DNA from: JBPCRW01 sp050996405
GTDB lineage: Bacteria; Acidobacteriota; Blastocatellia; Pyrinomonadales; Pyrinomonadaceae
DNA: 9,279 nucleotides
Reading direction: 5' to 3'
NCBI GenBank assembly: GCA_050996405.1
Contig: JBPCRW010000117.1
Span: forward strand, 1-9,279
The notes below the pieces were generated by a model. It was not told the origin of the DNA, searched no databases, and saw nothing but the letters and a program-made list of their open reading frames with translations. The translations under genes and the position numbers were made by a program. Shown piece by piece: positions 1-7,784 of this stretch (position 1 is the stretch's first letter; every line of letters starts with the position of its first letter).

Positions 1-411
1 ATGAAACTCGTCGAAGTGATTCGCGGGATTGCAACATCGGATGAAACTTACTCGAAAGTTAAATCGTTGTCGGAAAAACTCGGCAAAACTCCCGTCGAAT
101 GCAACGATTCGCCGGGTTTTATTTCCAATCGCGTGCTGATGCCGATGATAAACGAAGCGATTTTCGCGCTCTATGAAAATGTGGCGACCAAAGAAGCAAT
201 TGACGAGATTATGAAACTCGGAATGAATCATCCGATGGGACCTTTAACGCTTGCCGATTTTATCGGCTTGGATGTTTGTCTGGCGATTCTCAATGTTCTG
301 CACGATGGTTTAGGTGATTCAAAATATCGCCCGTGTCCGCTACTGAAAAAATACGTTGATGCGGGCTGGCTCGGACGCAAGGCGGGGAAAGGTTTTTACG
401 ATTATCAATAA
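1..411 (+). CDS. 3-hydroxyacyl-CoA (3-hydroxybutyryl-CoA) dehydrogenase, C-terminal part, 5' end missing
   Basis: The NAD-dependent enzyme oxidises (S)-3-hydroxyacyl-CoA to 3-ketoacyl-CoA, or works in reverse in butyryl-CoA formation, in the cytoplasm. The 136 visible residues are the C-terminal helical domain of a family normally about 280-295 residues long. The Met at residue 1 is internal: MKLVEVIRG is the segment that in complete homologues follows HFxNPxPV. Glu5 matches the Glu of the catalytic His-Glu pair; the His, 12 residues earlier, and the whole NAD-binding Rossmann domain lie left of the window. Other family marks are NDSPGFISNR (residues 35-44), HPMGPLTLADFIGLD (77-91) and GRKAGKGFYDY (125-135) just before the TAA stop. 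Family membership is secure. Choosing between hbd, paaH or a beta-oxidation role is not possible from this part alone. Confidence 0.93.
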   Translation: MKLVEVIRGIATSDETYSKVKSLSEKLGKTPVECNDSPGFISNRVLMPMINEAIFALYENVATKEAIDEIMKLGMNHPMGPLTLADFIGLDVCLAILNVLHDGLGDSKYRPCPLLKKYVDAGWLGRKAGKGFYDYQ

Positions 412-414
412 AAA

Positions 415-539
415 TTCACCACAGAAACACAGAGGCGCGGGTAAAAAATCAAAATGCGGAAACACGCGCGGAGTAAGTGTGTTTTTGCTCCGCGCGGGCT
501 TCTGCAAGAGTGAGAAAAACTCTGCGTTTCCGCGTTGAA
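415..539. repeat. Nested imperfect inverted repeat in the intergenic region after the dehydrogenase
   Basis: The outer arms are 415-434 (TTCACCACAGAAACACAGAG) and 520-539, whose reverse complement matches it at 16 of 20 positions. Inside lies a perfect 9-bp hairpin, CGCGCGGAG at 465-473 against CTCCGCGCG at 488-496. In RNA it can extend by three more pairs, one of them G-U. It is not followed by a T-run, so it is not a typical intrinsic terminator. Sequences of the CACAGAAACACAGAG type occur, from general experience, as dispersed intergenic repeats in several environmental phyla. I cannot count copies from this window. Confidence 0.6.
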
Positions 540-572
540 AATTTTAGCAATCCGCGTTTGAGTTCTTGCATC

Positions 573-588
573 TGAAAACCAGTTTTCA
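573..588. promoter_or_regulatory. 16-base palindrome upstream of the M16 operon (possible operator)
   Basis: TGAAAAC (573-579) and GTTTTCA (582-588) are perfect reverse complements around a central CA. The site lies 45 bases before the ATG at 634. With a 2-base centre it is shaped like a dimeric-repressor site rather than an RNA hairpin. No convincing -35/-10 pair could be placed around it; TATCAA at 599-604 is the best -10-like hexamer and has no good partner. The regulatory role is inference. Confidence 0.3.
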
Positions 589-633
589 TTTTCCTGCGTA
601 TCAAATTTCGAGAGAATCTATTGAGAAAAAATT

Positions 634-1974
634 ATGCGAAAAATTTTATTGTTTCTGTCGCTTTGCTTTTTGAGTTTAACGATTTTCGGGCAGACGAAAA
701 TCACGCCGCTCGATATTAAGGAGCGGACTTTGAAAAACGGTCTCAAAGTTTATTCGGTGCGCGATAATTCCAGCCCGACGGTTGCCGTGCAGGTTTGGTA
801 TGATGTCGGCTCGAAAAACGACCCCGAAGGGCGCAACGGGTTCGCGCATCTGTTTGAGCATTTGATGTTTAAATCAACCAAAAATATGAAAAGCGAGCAG
901 ATGGACAGATTGACCGAAGATGTCGGCGGCAATAATAACGCTTCGACCAATGACGACGTGACAAATTATTTTGAAATAATTCCATCGAATTATCTCGAAA
1001 CGCTGTTGTGGGCGGAAGCCGAGCGTTTGTCGAATCTCGATGTTGACGACCCGAATTTTAAATCCGAACGCGCCGTCGTCGAAGAAGAATTTAATCAAAG
1101 CGTTTTGGCGCAGCCTTACGGACAGTTTTACGAATACATTCAAAAACTTTCCTACACGACGCACCCGTACAAACGCACGACCATCGGCACGATTGAAGAT
1201 TTGGAAACCGCGACTCTGGGCGATGTAATCAAATTTCACTCGACTTATTATCGCCCGGACAACGCGAATTTAATCGTTGTCGGAGATTTCGAGCAAAAAC
1301 AGCTTGACGATTGGGTTGATAAATATTTTGGTCAAATTCCGAAACCGGCGGGCGAAATTCCGCGCGTGACGGCGGTTGAACCGGAACGCGCGAAGGAGAC
1401 GCGCTATGAAGAAACCGCGCCGAATGTTCCGCTGCCTGCCGTTGCGATAACTTATTTAACGCCCGGCGGAAAAGATAAAGATATGGCGGCGTTGCAGGTT
1501 GCCGAACGGATTTTATCGGGCGGCGAGTCGTCGCGGCTTTATCAATCGCTCGTTTATCAGCAGCAAATCGCGCAGGAAGCAAATTTTAATGTCGGCGAAA
1601 ATGTTGACAAAAGTTTGTCGTATTTTACAGCCGTTTTAGCCAGCGGACACCAGCCTGAAGAAGCGGAAAAATCTCTGCTGGCGGAACTCAAAAAAATTCA
1701 GGACGCGCCGCCGTCCGCGCAGGAAGTTGAAAAGGCGAAAAACGGAATCATCGCCGATGCCTTGCGCCGCCGCGAAACAAATCAAGGTAAAGCGTTTGCT
1801 ATCGGTCAGGCGATTATTTATCAAAACGATGCCGATGCGGTCAACAAAGAACTCGGCGAAATCCAAAATGTGACAGCCGCCGACGTGCAGCGTGTAATGC
1901 GAAAATATTTTACCGATAACAATCGCGTCGTGATTTATTATCGCAATCAGGACAATAAGGAGAGCGCGAAATGA
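634..1974 (+). CDS. Secreted M16 family zinc peptidase, catalytic subunit
   Basis: This 446-residue protein is of the two-domain M16B type (processing-peptidase-like). A signal peptide is visible: basic start MRK, hydrophobic residues 4-18, probable cleavage near Gly19-Gln20, so it should act in the periplasm. The inverted zinc motif HxxEH is His72-Leu-Phe-Glu75-His76; the third ligand is probably Glu152 in VVEEEF, 76 residues after His76 as is usual in the family. The second domain carries GGESSRLY (near 296-303). However, the Arg and Tyr of the family's substrate-binding R/Y pair are replaced by Val307 and Gln314. The next gene overlaps it by ATGA and supplies those residues, so the two probably form a heterodimer. 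The start is fixed by an in-frame TGA at 622-624. No strong Shine-Dalgarno precedes it. The substrate is unknown; peptide degradation is the family role. Confidence 0.95.
   Translation: MRKILLFLSLCFLSLTIFGQTKITPLDIKERTLKNGLKVYSVRDNSSPTVAVQVWYDVGSKNDPEGRNGFAHLFEHLMFKSTKNMKSEQMDRLTEDVGGNNNASTNDDVTNYFEIIPSNYLETLLWAEAERLSNLDVDDPNFKSERAVVEEEFNQSVLAQPYGQFYEYIQKLSYTTHPYKRTTIGTIEDLETATLGDVIKFHSTYYRPDNANLIVVGDFEQKQLDDWVDKYFGQIPKPAGEIPRVTAVEPERAKETRYEETAPNVPLPAVAITYLTPGGKDKDMAALQVAERILSGGESSRLYQSLVYQQQIAQEANFNVGENVDKSLSYFTAVLASGHQPEEAEKSLLAELKKIQDAPPSAQEVEKAKNGIIADALRRRETNQGKAFAIGQAIIYQNDADAVNKELGEIQNVTAADVQRVMRKYFTDNNRVVIYYRNQDNKESAK
1958..1962 (+). promoter_or_regulatory. Ribosome binding site AGGAG for the second M16 gene
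   Basis: AGGAG sits 8 bases before the ATG at 1971, inside the end of the first M16 gene. It is the only clear Shine-Dalgarno found before any start in this window. Together with the ATGA stop/start overlap it supports translation of the second subunit coupled to the first. Confidence 0.7.
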
Positions 1975-3509
1975 AATTAGAAATTAAAAATTCAACATTC
2001 AAAATTCAACCAATTATTTTTGCATTTTTCCTTTTGTCTTTTGCCTTTCTGGTTGCGTCCGCGCAAACAGAAACGCCGCCCGCGCCGTCCGCGCCGCGCC
2101 CGCTGCAAGTGCCGGAAATCAAAAGCAAAACGCTGGCAAACGGTCTGCAAGTCGTCTCCGTCGAACGAAAAAATGTTCCGCTTGTGACGGTAACTTTGAT
2201 GATTGAGAGCGGCGCGAACGCGGAAGGCGAAAAGCAATCTGGTTTAGCGGATATGACGGCTTCGCTGTTGACGAAAGGAACAACTACCAGAACGGCAACG
2301 CAGATTGCCGAACAAGCGGAATTTCTCGGCGCGGATTTAAATGCGGGCGCGGACTGGAATTCGTCGCAGGTTTCGATTAACGTCACATCCGACAAACTCG
2401 AAGACGCGATGGCAATTCTTTACGACGTGGCGACGAATCCTGTTTTCGAGCAGAAGGAAATCGCACTTTATAAAAAACAGACGCTCGATGATTTAAACGT
2501 CGCGCTGAAACAGCCGGGCAGTTTGGCGAGTTTTGTCGCCAGTCGTTATAGTTTCGGCGAGCATCCGGCAATCGGAACGCCCGACAGCATCAATCAAATT
2601 ACGCGAGCTGACATTTTACATTTTTACAGATTTCACTACTCGCCGAAAAATGCCGTCCTGATTTTTACCGGCGATATTTCCGACGATAAAGCGCAGAATG
2701 TTGCCGACAGATACTTTAAATATTGGAAAAATCAAGAGCCGATTGCAGAGCGAAACAAAACTTTGATTATTGAAAATTCGCCGAGAAACAATTCTCAAAG
2801 TTCAAACGTTTTCAATCGAATATTAGTAGTTGATTTGCCGAATTCGGGACAAGCCGCCGTCACTTATGCTAACAAACTTTATGTGGGAAGAACCGCGCCG
2901 CCATATTTTCCGGCGGTCGTCGCCAACGCTGTTTTAGGCGGCGGATATTCGGCGCGGCTCAATGAAGAAATCCGCATCAAACGCGGTTTGAGTTACGGCG
3001 CGGGCAGCAATCTGGCGTGGCGCGCGTCGAACGGAAATTTCTTTGCGTCCGCGCAGACGAAAAATGTTTCCGCCGCGCAGGTTGCCGAATTGATGGCGCA
3101 GGAAATTTTCAAACTGACAACGGAAAATGTTGCCGACGACGAACTCAAACCGCGCAAAGCGACTTTGATTGGAACGTTCGGGCGCAATCTCGAAACGACG
3201 AACGGTTTAAGCGAGCAGGTCAAAGCGATTTATCTTTTCGGCTTGGATAAAAATTCGCTGAACAATTTGACTCCGCGCGTCGAGACGGTTTCAGACCAAA
3301 TGATAAAAAATTTCGCGGCGGCGAATTTGAAGGGCGGCGACATCATCATCGTCGGCGATTACGCGAAATTCAAAGACGATTTGGCGAAGCGTTTTCCGAA
3401 TCAAAAAATCGAAGTCATTCCGGCGAGCCAACTTGATTTAAACCGCGACGATTTGAAGAAACAGACGAAAACAATTGTTAAATCAAAGTCGAAAGGCAAA
3501 AAGAAATAG
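1971..3509 (+). CDS. Secreted M16 family protein lacking the zinc site, partner subunit
   Basis: This 512-residue M16 fold protein has an N-terminal signal peptide (hydrophobic residues about 14-29, probable cleavage after Ala-Ser-Ala near residue 31) and a Pro/Ala-rich linker after it. At the position of HxxEH the sequence reads SGLADMTAS (80-88), so the three key residues are Asp84, Ala87 and Ser88. It cannot bind catalytic zinc in the usual way. The second domain keeps GGGYSARLNEEIRIKRGLSYG, with Arg335 and Tyr342 at R/Y-pair spacing. This matches the known M16 arrangement in which one subunit brings the zinc site and the other the substrate-binding R/Y pair. The C-terminus is Lys-rich (KSKSKGKKK). 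It starts within the ATGA overlap and is translationally coupled to the upstream gene. It is a functional partner rather than a pseudogene, since the rest of the fold is intact. Confidence 0.93.
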   Translation: MKLEIKNSTFKIQPIIFAFFLLSFAFLVASAQTETPPAPSAPRPLQVPEIKSKTLANGLQVVSVERKNVPLVTVTLMIESGANAEGEKQSGLADMTASLLTKGTTTRTATQIAEQAEFLGADLNAGADWNSSQVSINVTSDKLEDAMAILYDVATNPVFEQKEIALYKKQTLDDLNVALKQPGSLASFVASRYSFGEHPAIGTPDSINQITRADILHFYRFHYSPKNAVLIFTGDISDDKAQNVADRYFKYWKNQEPIAERNKTLIIENSPRNNSQSSNVFNRILVVDLPNSGQAAVTYANKLYVGRTAPPYFPAVVANAVLGGGYSARLNEEIRIKRGLSYGAGSNLAWRASNGNFFASAQTKNVSAAQVAELMAQEIFKLTTENVADDELKPRKATLIGTFGRNLETTNGLSEQVKAIYLFGLDKNSLNNLTPRVETVSDQMIKNFAAANLKGGDIIIVGDYAKFKDDLAKRFPNQKIEVIPASQLDLNRDDLKKQTKTIVKSKSKGKKK

Positions 3510-3523
3510 CCGCGGGAAAAATC

Positions 3524-3597
3524 AGCCACGAATTACACGAATTACACGAATGAAAAAACAAAGGAAATAATTTGTGTTATTCGTGTAATTCGTGGCT
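3524..3597. repeat. Long near-perfect inverted repeat between the M16 operon and ubiD
   Basis: Left arm 3524-3551 and right arm 3570-3597 are 28 bases each and complementary at 26 positions. The outer 19 bases (AGCCACGAATTACACGAAT and its complement) are perfect. The spacer is 18 A-rich bases. The left arm also holds a short direct repeat, TTACACGAA at 3533 and 3542. It fills most of the 144-base gap after the M16 stop. Sequences of the type GCCACGAATTACACGAAT recur between genes in many environmental bacterial genomes, from general experience. No ORF or transposase accompanies it, so it would be a non-autonomous palindromic element. A transcript would fold into a strong stem-loop, but no T-run follows on the plus strand. 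Confidence 0.85.
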
Positions 3598-3653
3598 AAA
3601 ATCTTCCGTTTGCGCTTTTCGACGCGCTTTGTTTCAATTGACCTCAAAGATTT

Positions 3654-5417
3654 ATGCACACGAATTTGCGTTCATTTCTCGACACGCTGCGGCGCGAAAA
3701 CGATTTAATTGAAGTCGAAGCGGAAGTGAACCCGTATCTCGAAATCGCGGAAATGCATCGCCGCGTTATCGAGCAGCAAGGCAAGGCTCTCTTTTTTCGC
3801 AGCGTCAAAAACTCTAAATATCCGGTTGTGACGAATCTTTTCGGAACGGCGAAACGCATTGATTTAGCCTTTGGAAAAAAGCCGCAAGAGTTAGTTAAAA
3901 ATGCGGTTGAAATGTTTGAAAATCTTTTGCCGCCGAAACCGAAGGAACTCTGGAAATATCGCGGAATGGCGTTAGAGGCTTTGAAACTCGGCACGAAAAA
4001 AGTTAGGACTGCGCCGATTCTCGAAGCGGTTGACCAGCCCGCGAATCTCGAAGAATTGCCTTTGCTGCAATTGTGGCATGAAGACGGCGGGCATTTTATT
4101 ACCTTGCCGCTGGTTTATACCGAACACCCGACAACGCATAAACATAATCTTGGAATGTATCGCATTCAGCGTTACGACGCGGAAACAACCGGCTTGCATT
4201 GGCAGATTCACAAAGGCGGCGGTTTTCATTACGCCGAAGCGGAAGCGGCGAATCAACCTTTGCCCGTGACGATTTTTCTGGGCGGCGCGCCCGCGCTGAT
4301 GCTGTCGGCAATCGCGCCTCTGCCGGAAGACGTTCCCGAACTGGTTTTAGCATCAGTCTTAGCGGGTGAAAAGATAAAGACGGTCGAGAATCCGTTAAAA
4401 AATCATCATCGTCTGCTTGCCGAAGCCGAGTTTGTGATTTGCGGAAGCGTGCCGCCTTTTGAACGCCGACCGGAAGGCGCGTTCGGCGACCATTACGGCT
4501 ATTATTCGCTCGTTCACGATTATCCGGTTTTTCATGCGGAAGCGATTTTTCATCGCAAAGACGCGATTTATCCGGCAACGGTCGTCGGCAAGCCGCGCCA
4601 GGAAGATTTTTTTATCGGCGATTACTTACAAGAACTTCTTTCGCCGCTTTTCCCATTAGTGATGCCAGCCGTGCTTGATTTATGGAGTTACGGAGAGACG
4701 GGTTTTCACTCTCTGGCGGCGGCAGTTGTCAAAGAGCGTTACGCGCGTGAAGCCGTCGGCGCGGCATTTCGCATATTAGGCGAAGGTCAACTTTCGTTGA
4801 CTAAATTTTTAATGCTGACTGACATGCCGCAAAACTTAAGAGATTTCAAATCACTTTTTGAACACATTCTCGCGCGGGTCGATTGGCGGACGGATTTTTT
4901 TATTTTCAATCAGACATCGTTTGACACACTGGATTATGCGTCGGGCAGCATAAATCTTGGCTCAAAGGCTCTGCTGCTCGGTTTGGGCAAGGCTAAACGC
5001 GAGTTAAAACGCGAATTTTTGGGCGCATTACCCGTCGGCATCAAAGCGGCAAAAATTTATTGCGGCGGCTGTCTCGTCGTCGAAGGCACGGAATACGCGA
5101 AAGATAAGACGCTTGCCGAACGGATTGCGAAATTAAATAATTTCAATGACTTTCAAATCGTTATTTTGCACGACCATATCGAATACGCCAATTCGACCGA
5201 ACAGTTTTTATGGGCAACCTGGACGCGATTTAATCCCGCGACCGACATTTACGCGAAAGAAACAAGGATTGAAAATCATCATCTTTCATATACCGCGCCA
5301 TTAGTTATCGACGCACGGATGAAACCCTGGTATCCGAAAGAAGTCGAAACACGAGAAGACATCGCGCGGCTCGTCGATAATCGCTGGCGCGAATATTTCC
5401 CGCAGAAACAGACATAA
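3654..5417 (+). CDS. ubiD: UbiD-family prenylated-FMN-dependent decarboxylase
   Basis: UbiD enzymes remove the carboxyl group from aromatic rings, as in ubiquinone or menaquinone biosynthesis, using prenylated FMN made by UbiX. The 587 residues show, by comparison with E. coli UbiD, the metal ligand Asn165 in HNLGMYR (164-170), cofactor contacts around HWQIHKGG (182-189), the second metal ligand Glu229 in VPELVLA, and the signature EGAFGDHYGYY with Glu274 and the proton donor Asp279. All key positions are present, so it should be active. At 587 residues it is longer than the roughly 490-residue proteobacterial UbiD and nearer the roughly 600-residue type that I associate with the futalosine (mqn) menaquinone route. 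That assignment is inference. No ubiX or mqn gene is in the window. ATG 3654 is the first possible start after an in-frame TGA at 3639-3641. There is no clear Shine-Dalgarno. Confidence 0.93.
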   Translation: MHTNLRSFLDTLRRENDLIEVEAEVNPYLEIAEMHRRVIEQQGKALFFRSVKNSKYPVVTNLFGTAKRIDLAFGKKPQELVKNAVEMFENLLPPKPKELWKYRGMALEALKLGTKKVRTAPILEAVDQPANLEELPLLQLWHEDGGHFITLPLVYTEHPTTHKHNLGMYRIQRYDAETTGLHWQIHKGGGFHYAEAEAANQPLPVTIFLGGAPALMLSAIAPLPEDVPELVLASVLAGEKIKTVENPLKNHHRLLAEAEFVICGSVPPFERRPEGAFGDHYGYYSLVHDYPVFHAEAIFHRKDAIYPATVVGKPRQEDFFIGDYLQELLSPLFPLVMPAVLDLWSYGETGFHSLAAAVVKERYAREAVGAAFRILGEGQLSLTKFLMLTDMPQNLRDFKSLFEHILARVDWRTDFFIFNQTSFDTLDYASGSINLGSKALLLGLGKAKRELKREFLGALPVGIKAAKIYCGGCLVVEGTEYAKDKTLAERIAKLNNFNDFQIVILHDHIEYANSTEQFLWATWTRFNPATDIYAKETRIENHHLSYTAPLVIDARMKPWYPKEVETREDIARLVDNRWREYFPQKQT

Positions 5418-5449
5418 GAAAAATAAAATTTTTTAAGATTTATTCTCAA

Positions 5450-6337
5450 ATGTTAAAAAAGAACTTTAAAATTCTGTTGTTCATCGTCTTGTTTGCCGGA
5501 ATCATTCTGTTCGGCTACGCATTTTTTATCGAACCGGACGAACTCATCGTCAGAGATTACAATCTCAAGGTTAAAAATTGGTCGCCTAAACTTAACAACT
5601 TTAAAATTGTCGCCATCGCGGATATTCACGGCGGTTCAAATTTTATTGACGAAGCCAAAATCCGCAAAATAGTCGAATTAACTAACGCGCAAAATCCCGA
5701 TATTATCGTGCTTCTCGGCGATTACGTTTCGCAACGAAATTTCAGCCGTTCGCAACTCAAGATGCCTCTGGAAACAGTCGCCGAAAATTTGAAAGGTTTA
5801 AAAGCCGGTTATGGCGTATATGCCGTTTTGGGCAATCACGATAATGAATATAGCGGTAAGCTCGTCAGAAACGCGCTGGAAAAAGACGGTTATCGAGTGC
5901 TTGAAAATGAAGCGGTCGGCATCGAAAAAGGAGATGAAAAAATTCGGTTGCTAGGAATTGCGGATGTTCTTCAAAACGATAACTTGGAGCAAAATAACAA
6001 AGCGGGAATTGCCGCACTCGATAAACTCGATTCCAGAGAAGGCAAAATTATTATTCTGACACACAGCCCCGACGCGGTTAAGTATGTATCCGGCAATTTA
6101 CCCGTCTCGCCTGACGCGGTTTTGTTTCTCGCCGGACACACGCACGGCGGGCAAGTCCGCCTGCCGTTTATCGGCGCGCCTGTCATCCCTTCAAGTTACG
6201 GGCAGAAATACGCCGCCGGTTTTATACGCGAGCAGGAAATCGATATGTTTGTCACAACCGGCATCGGAACGTCAATTTTGCCAGTTCGATTTGGTGTGCC
6301 GCCGGAAATTTCGGTTTTGAATATAGAAGCCGAGTAG
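5450..6337 (+). CDS. Membrane-anchored metallophosphoesterase (YkuE/YaeI-like)
   Basis: This 295-residue calcineurin-like phosphoesterase has an N-terminal membrane anchor (about residues 8-26, LLFIVLFAGIILFGYAFF region), which places the catalytic domain outside the cytoplasmic membrane. All metal-binding motifs are present in order: Asp58-Ile-His60, Gly90-Asp91, Gly-Asn129-His130-Asp131, His205 in LTHSPDAV, and GHTHGGQ with His230 and His232. The dinuclear metal site is therefore intact. Relatives with this layout (YkuE, YaeI) hydrolyse phosphodiester or pyrophosphate bonds, in some cases in membrane-lipid precursors; the substrate here cannot be told. It lies 32 AT-rich bases after ubiD on the same strand and may be cotranscribed with it. 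Its stop is 7 bases from the end of the convergent MFS gene. No Shine-Dalgarno is visible. Confidence 0.93.
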   Translation: MLKKNFKILLFIVLFAGIILFGYAFFIEPDELIVRDYNLKVKNWSPKLNNFKIVAIADIHGGSNFIDEAKIRKIVELTNAQNPDIIVLLGDYVSQRNFSRSQLKMPLETVAENLKGLKAGYGVYAVLGNHDNEYSGKLVRNALEKDGYRVLENEAVGIEKGDEKIRLLGIADVLQNDNLEQNNKAGIAALDKLDSREGKIIILTHSPDAVKYVSGNLPVSPDAVLFLAGHTHGGQVRLPFIGAPVIPSSYGQKYAAGFIREQEIDMFVTTGIGTSILPVRFGVPPEISVLNIEAE

Positions 6338-6344
6338 ATTTTGT

Positions 6345-7718
6345 TTAAGCAGGCTCTGCCGCTTTTTCGGGCGCATTTTGTCCGGCTTCGCGGATTGCCT
6401 GATTTGCATTGTTGAAAAATAAAATTATCATTCCCGCGATGAAAAAAACTATCAGCGCGAGAATCGCCGGACGATATGAATCGGTAAGCTGCGCGACCAA
6501 GCCGAAAACAATCGGACCAATCCACGAAGTGCCGCGCTCGGAAATTTCGTAGATGCCGAAAAAGGCGGATTCGCGCCCCGCCGGAATCATCTGCGAAAAC
6601 AAGGAACGCGAAAGAGCCTGCGAGCCGCCGAGAACGAAGCCGATAACGCCGCTCATAATATAGGCTTGCGTAATAGTTTCTAAAAATCCGTAAGCGTAAA
6701 TAACAATCGCCGACCAGATGACGAGCGAGATAATAATCGCCGTTTTGGTGCTGGTGAAATAAGCGATTCGCTCAAATGCCAGTGAGCCGAAAAAGGCGAC
6801 AATCTGCGCGATTAAAAAAGCGATGATGAGAACCGATTGGTCAGTTTCCAGACCTTTGGCGACGAAAAGTTCCTGCGAGATGAAAATTGCCGAACTGGTT
6901 ATCACAGTTTGAATTCCGTCGTTGTCAAGCAGATAGGCAATCAAAAAATGAAGCGTGTGTTTAAGTTTGAAAAGCTCGCGGAAGGTCTCGACCAATTCAC
7001 CGATTCCGGCGGCGACGAGATTTTTATTTTCGGGAGCGACACGCGCGGGCTTTCGAGTTTTCAAGCGCGAAAAAGTTATCAGCGCGAAACCTCCCCACCA
7101 GATGCCAGCCGTCAAAAGACAAAGCCGGACGGCTAATCCGGTCGAAATTCCCCACGATTCGCAGTATTTTAAAAATATCAGATTGAGAAACAGAACCAGC
7201 GAACCGGCGACGTAACCCGCCGCAAAACCCCAGCTTGAAACTTTATCGCGCCGGTCTTCGGTCGCAACGTCGGTCAGAAACGAGTTGTAAAAAACCACCG
7301 ACGCGCCCGCGCCCAAGTTTGAAACGATGAACAACGCGCTGCCGAGCAGATACAAATTTCCCTGCACGAAAAACAATAAACAGCAGGCGATAACGCCGAG
7401 ATAGCAGAAGAAAGCCATAAAAGTTTTCTTCAAATGCGTGTAATCGGCAATCGCGCCCATCACGGGCAGAAAGAAAATCTGGAGAAAAACCGAAAGCCCG
7501 ACCGAATAGGAAAACAAAGATTTCGCCGTCACCAAATCATAACTCCCCAGATGAATAACCACGCCGTTTTCGCCGACCGCTTTTTGCGCCAGCGTCGTGA
7601 TATATTCGCCAATCAGCACGCCGACGACGGTTGTAAAAAAAACCGAGTTTGCCCAGTCATACATCAGCCAGCCGAAAATTTCACGCCGGTCGTTTTTCGG
7701 GGGATTTTGATTATTCAT
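6345..7718 (-). CDS. MFS transporter, UMF1 / vacuole-effluxer Atg22-like family
   Basis: This 457-residue inner-membrane protein has about 12 hydrophobic segments, with a polar central stretch around residues 219-255. Family marks are YDWANSVFFTTV (20-31), a motif-A-like PVMGAIADYTHLKK (85-98), FYNSFLTDVATEDRRDKVS (143-161), LLDNDGIQTV (263-272) and GGSQALSRSLFSQMIP (364-379) followed by FFGIYEISER. These place it in the UMF1 branch related to yeast Atg22, which exports amino acids from the vacuole. The bacterial substrate is unknown. It lies downstream of hemD on the same strand with a 144-base gap, long enough for its own promoter, and a candidate extended -10 is listed separately. It converges on the metallophosphoesterase gene with 7 bases between stops and no visible terminator hairpin there. 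No Shine-Dalgarno precedes the ATG. Confidence 0.92.
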   Translation of the reverse strand: MNNQNPPKNDRREIFGWLMYDWANSVFFTTVVGVLIGEYITTLAQKAVGENGVVIHLGSYDLVTAKSLFSYSVGLSVFLQIFFLPVMGAIADYTHLKKTFMAFFCYLGVIACCLLFFVQGNLYLLGSALFIVSNLGAGASVVFYNSFLTDVATEDRRDKVSSWGFAAGYVAGSLVLFLNLIFLKYCESWGISTGLAVRLCLLTAGIWWGGFALITFSRLKTRKPARVAPENKNLVAAGIGELVETFRELFKLKHTLHFLIAYLLDNDGIQTVITSSAIFISQELFVAKGLETDQSVLIIAFLIAQIVAFFGSLAFERIAYFTSTKTAIIISLVIWSAIVIYAYGFLETITQAYIMSGVIGFVLGGSQALSRSLFSQMIPAGRESAFFGIYEISERGTSWIGPIVFGLVAQLTDSYRPAILALIVFFIAGMIILFFNNANQAIREAGQNAPEKAAEPA

Positions 7719-7775
7719 ATTTTATTCGGAAAAGCCGCAGGGAATTTACTTGCTCGCGCCTTACGAGAAAAACAA

Positions 7776-7784
7776 ATTTTACCA
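7776..7784 (-). promoter_or_regulatory. Candidate extended -10 promoter element for the MFS gene
   Basis: Read on the minus strand, the sequence is TGGTAAAAT: an extended -10 TGn followed by TAAAAT (5 of 6 to TATAAT). It lies about 58 bases before the MFS start codon. No good -35 hexamer is present at 17 bases. Instead, two copies of TTCAAAGT with a 14-base period (plus-strand 7788-7795 and 7802-7809) lie upstream of it. This is pattern matching only. Confidence 0.3.

Noticed and set aside
465..496. GC-rich hairpin as an intrinsic terminator of the dehydrogenase gene
   Set aside because: No run of T follows the stem on the plus strand.
356..538. Small plus-strand ORF of 60 codons after the dehydrogenase
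   Set aside because: It starts inside the dehydrogenase in another frame and runs through the inverted repeat. The translation has no recognisable domain and looks like repeat sequence.
3533..3551. Direct repeat TTACACGAA as the start of a CRISPR array
   Set aside because: Only two adjacent copies without spacers, inside one arm of an inverted repeat, and no cas genes.
3638..3643. TTGACC as a -35 element for ubiD
   Set aside because: It is only 10 bases before the start codon, so the -10 and transcription start would fall inside the gene.
4099..4578. Minus-strand ORF of 159 codons inside ubiD
   Set aside because: It lies wholly opposite a well-supported UbiD gene. Its Arg/Pro-rich translation is typical of a shadow frame.
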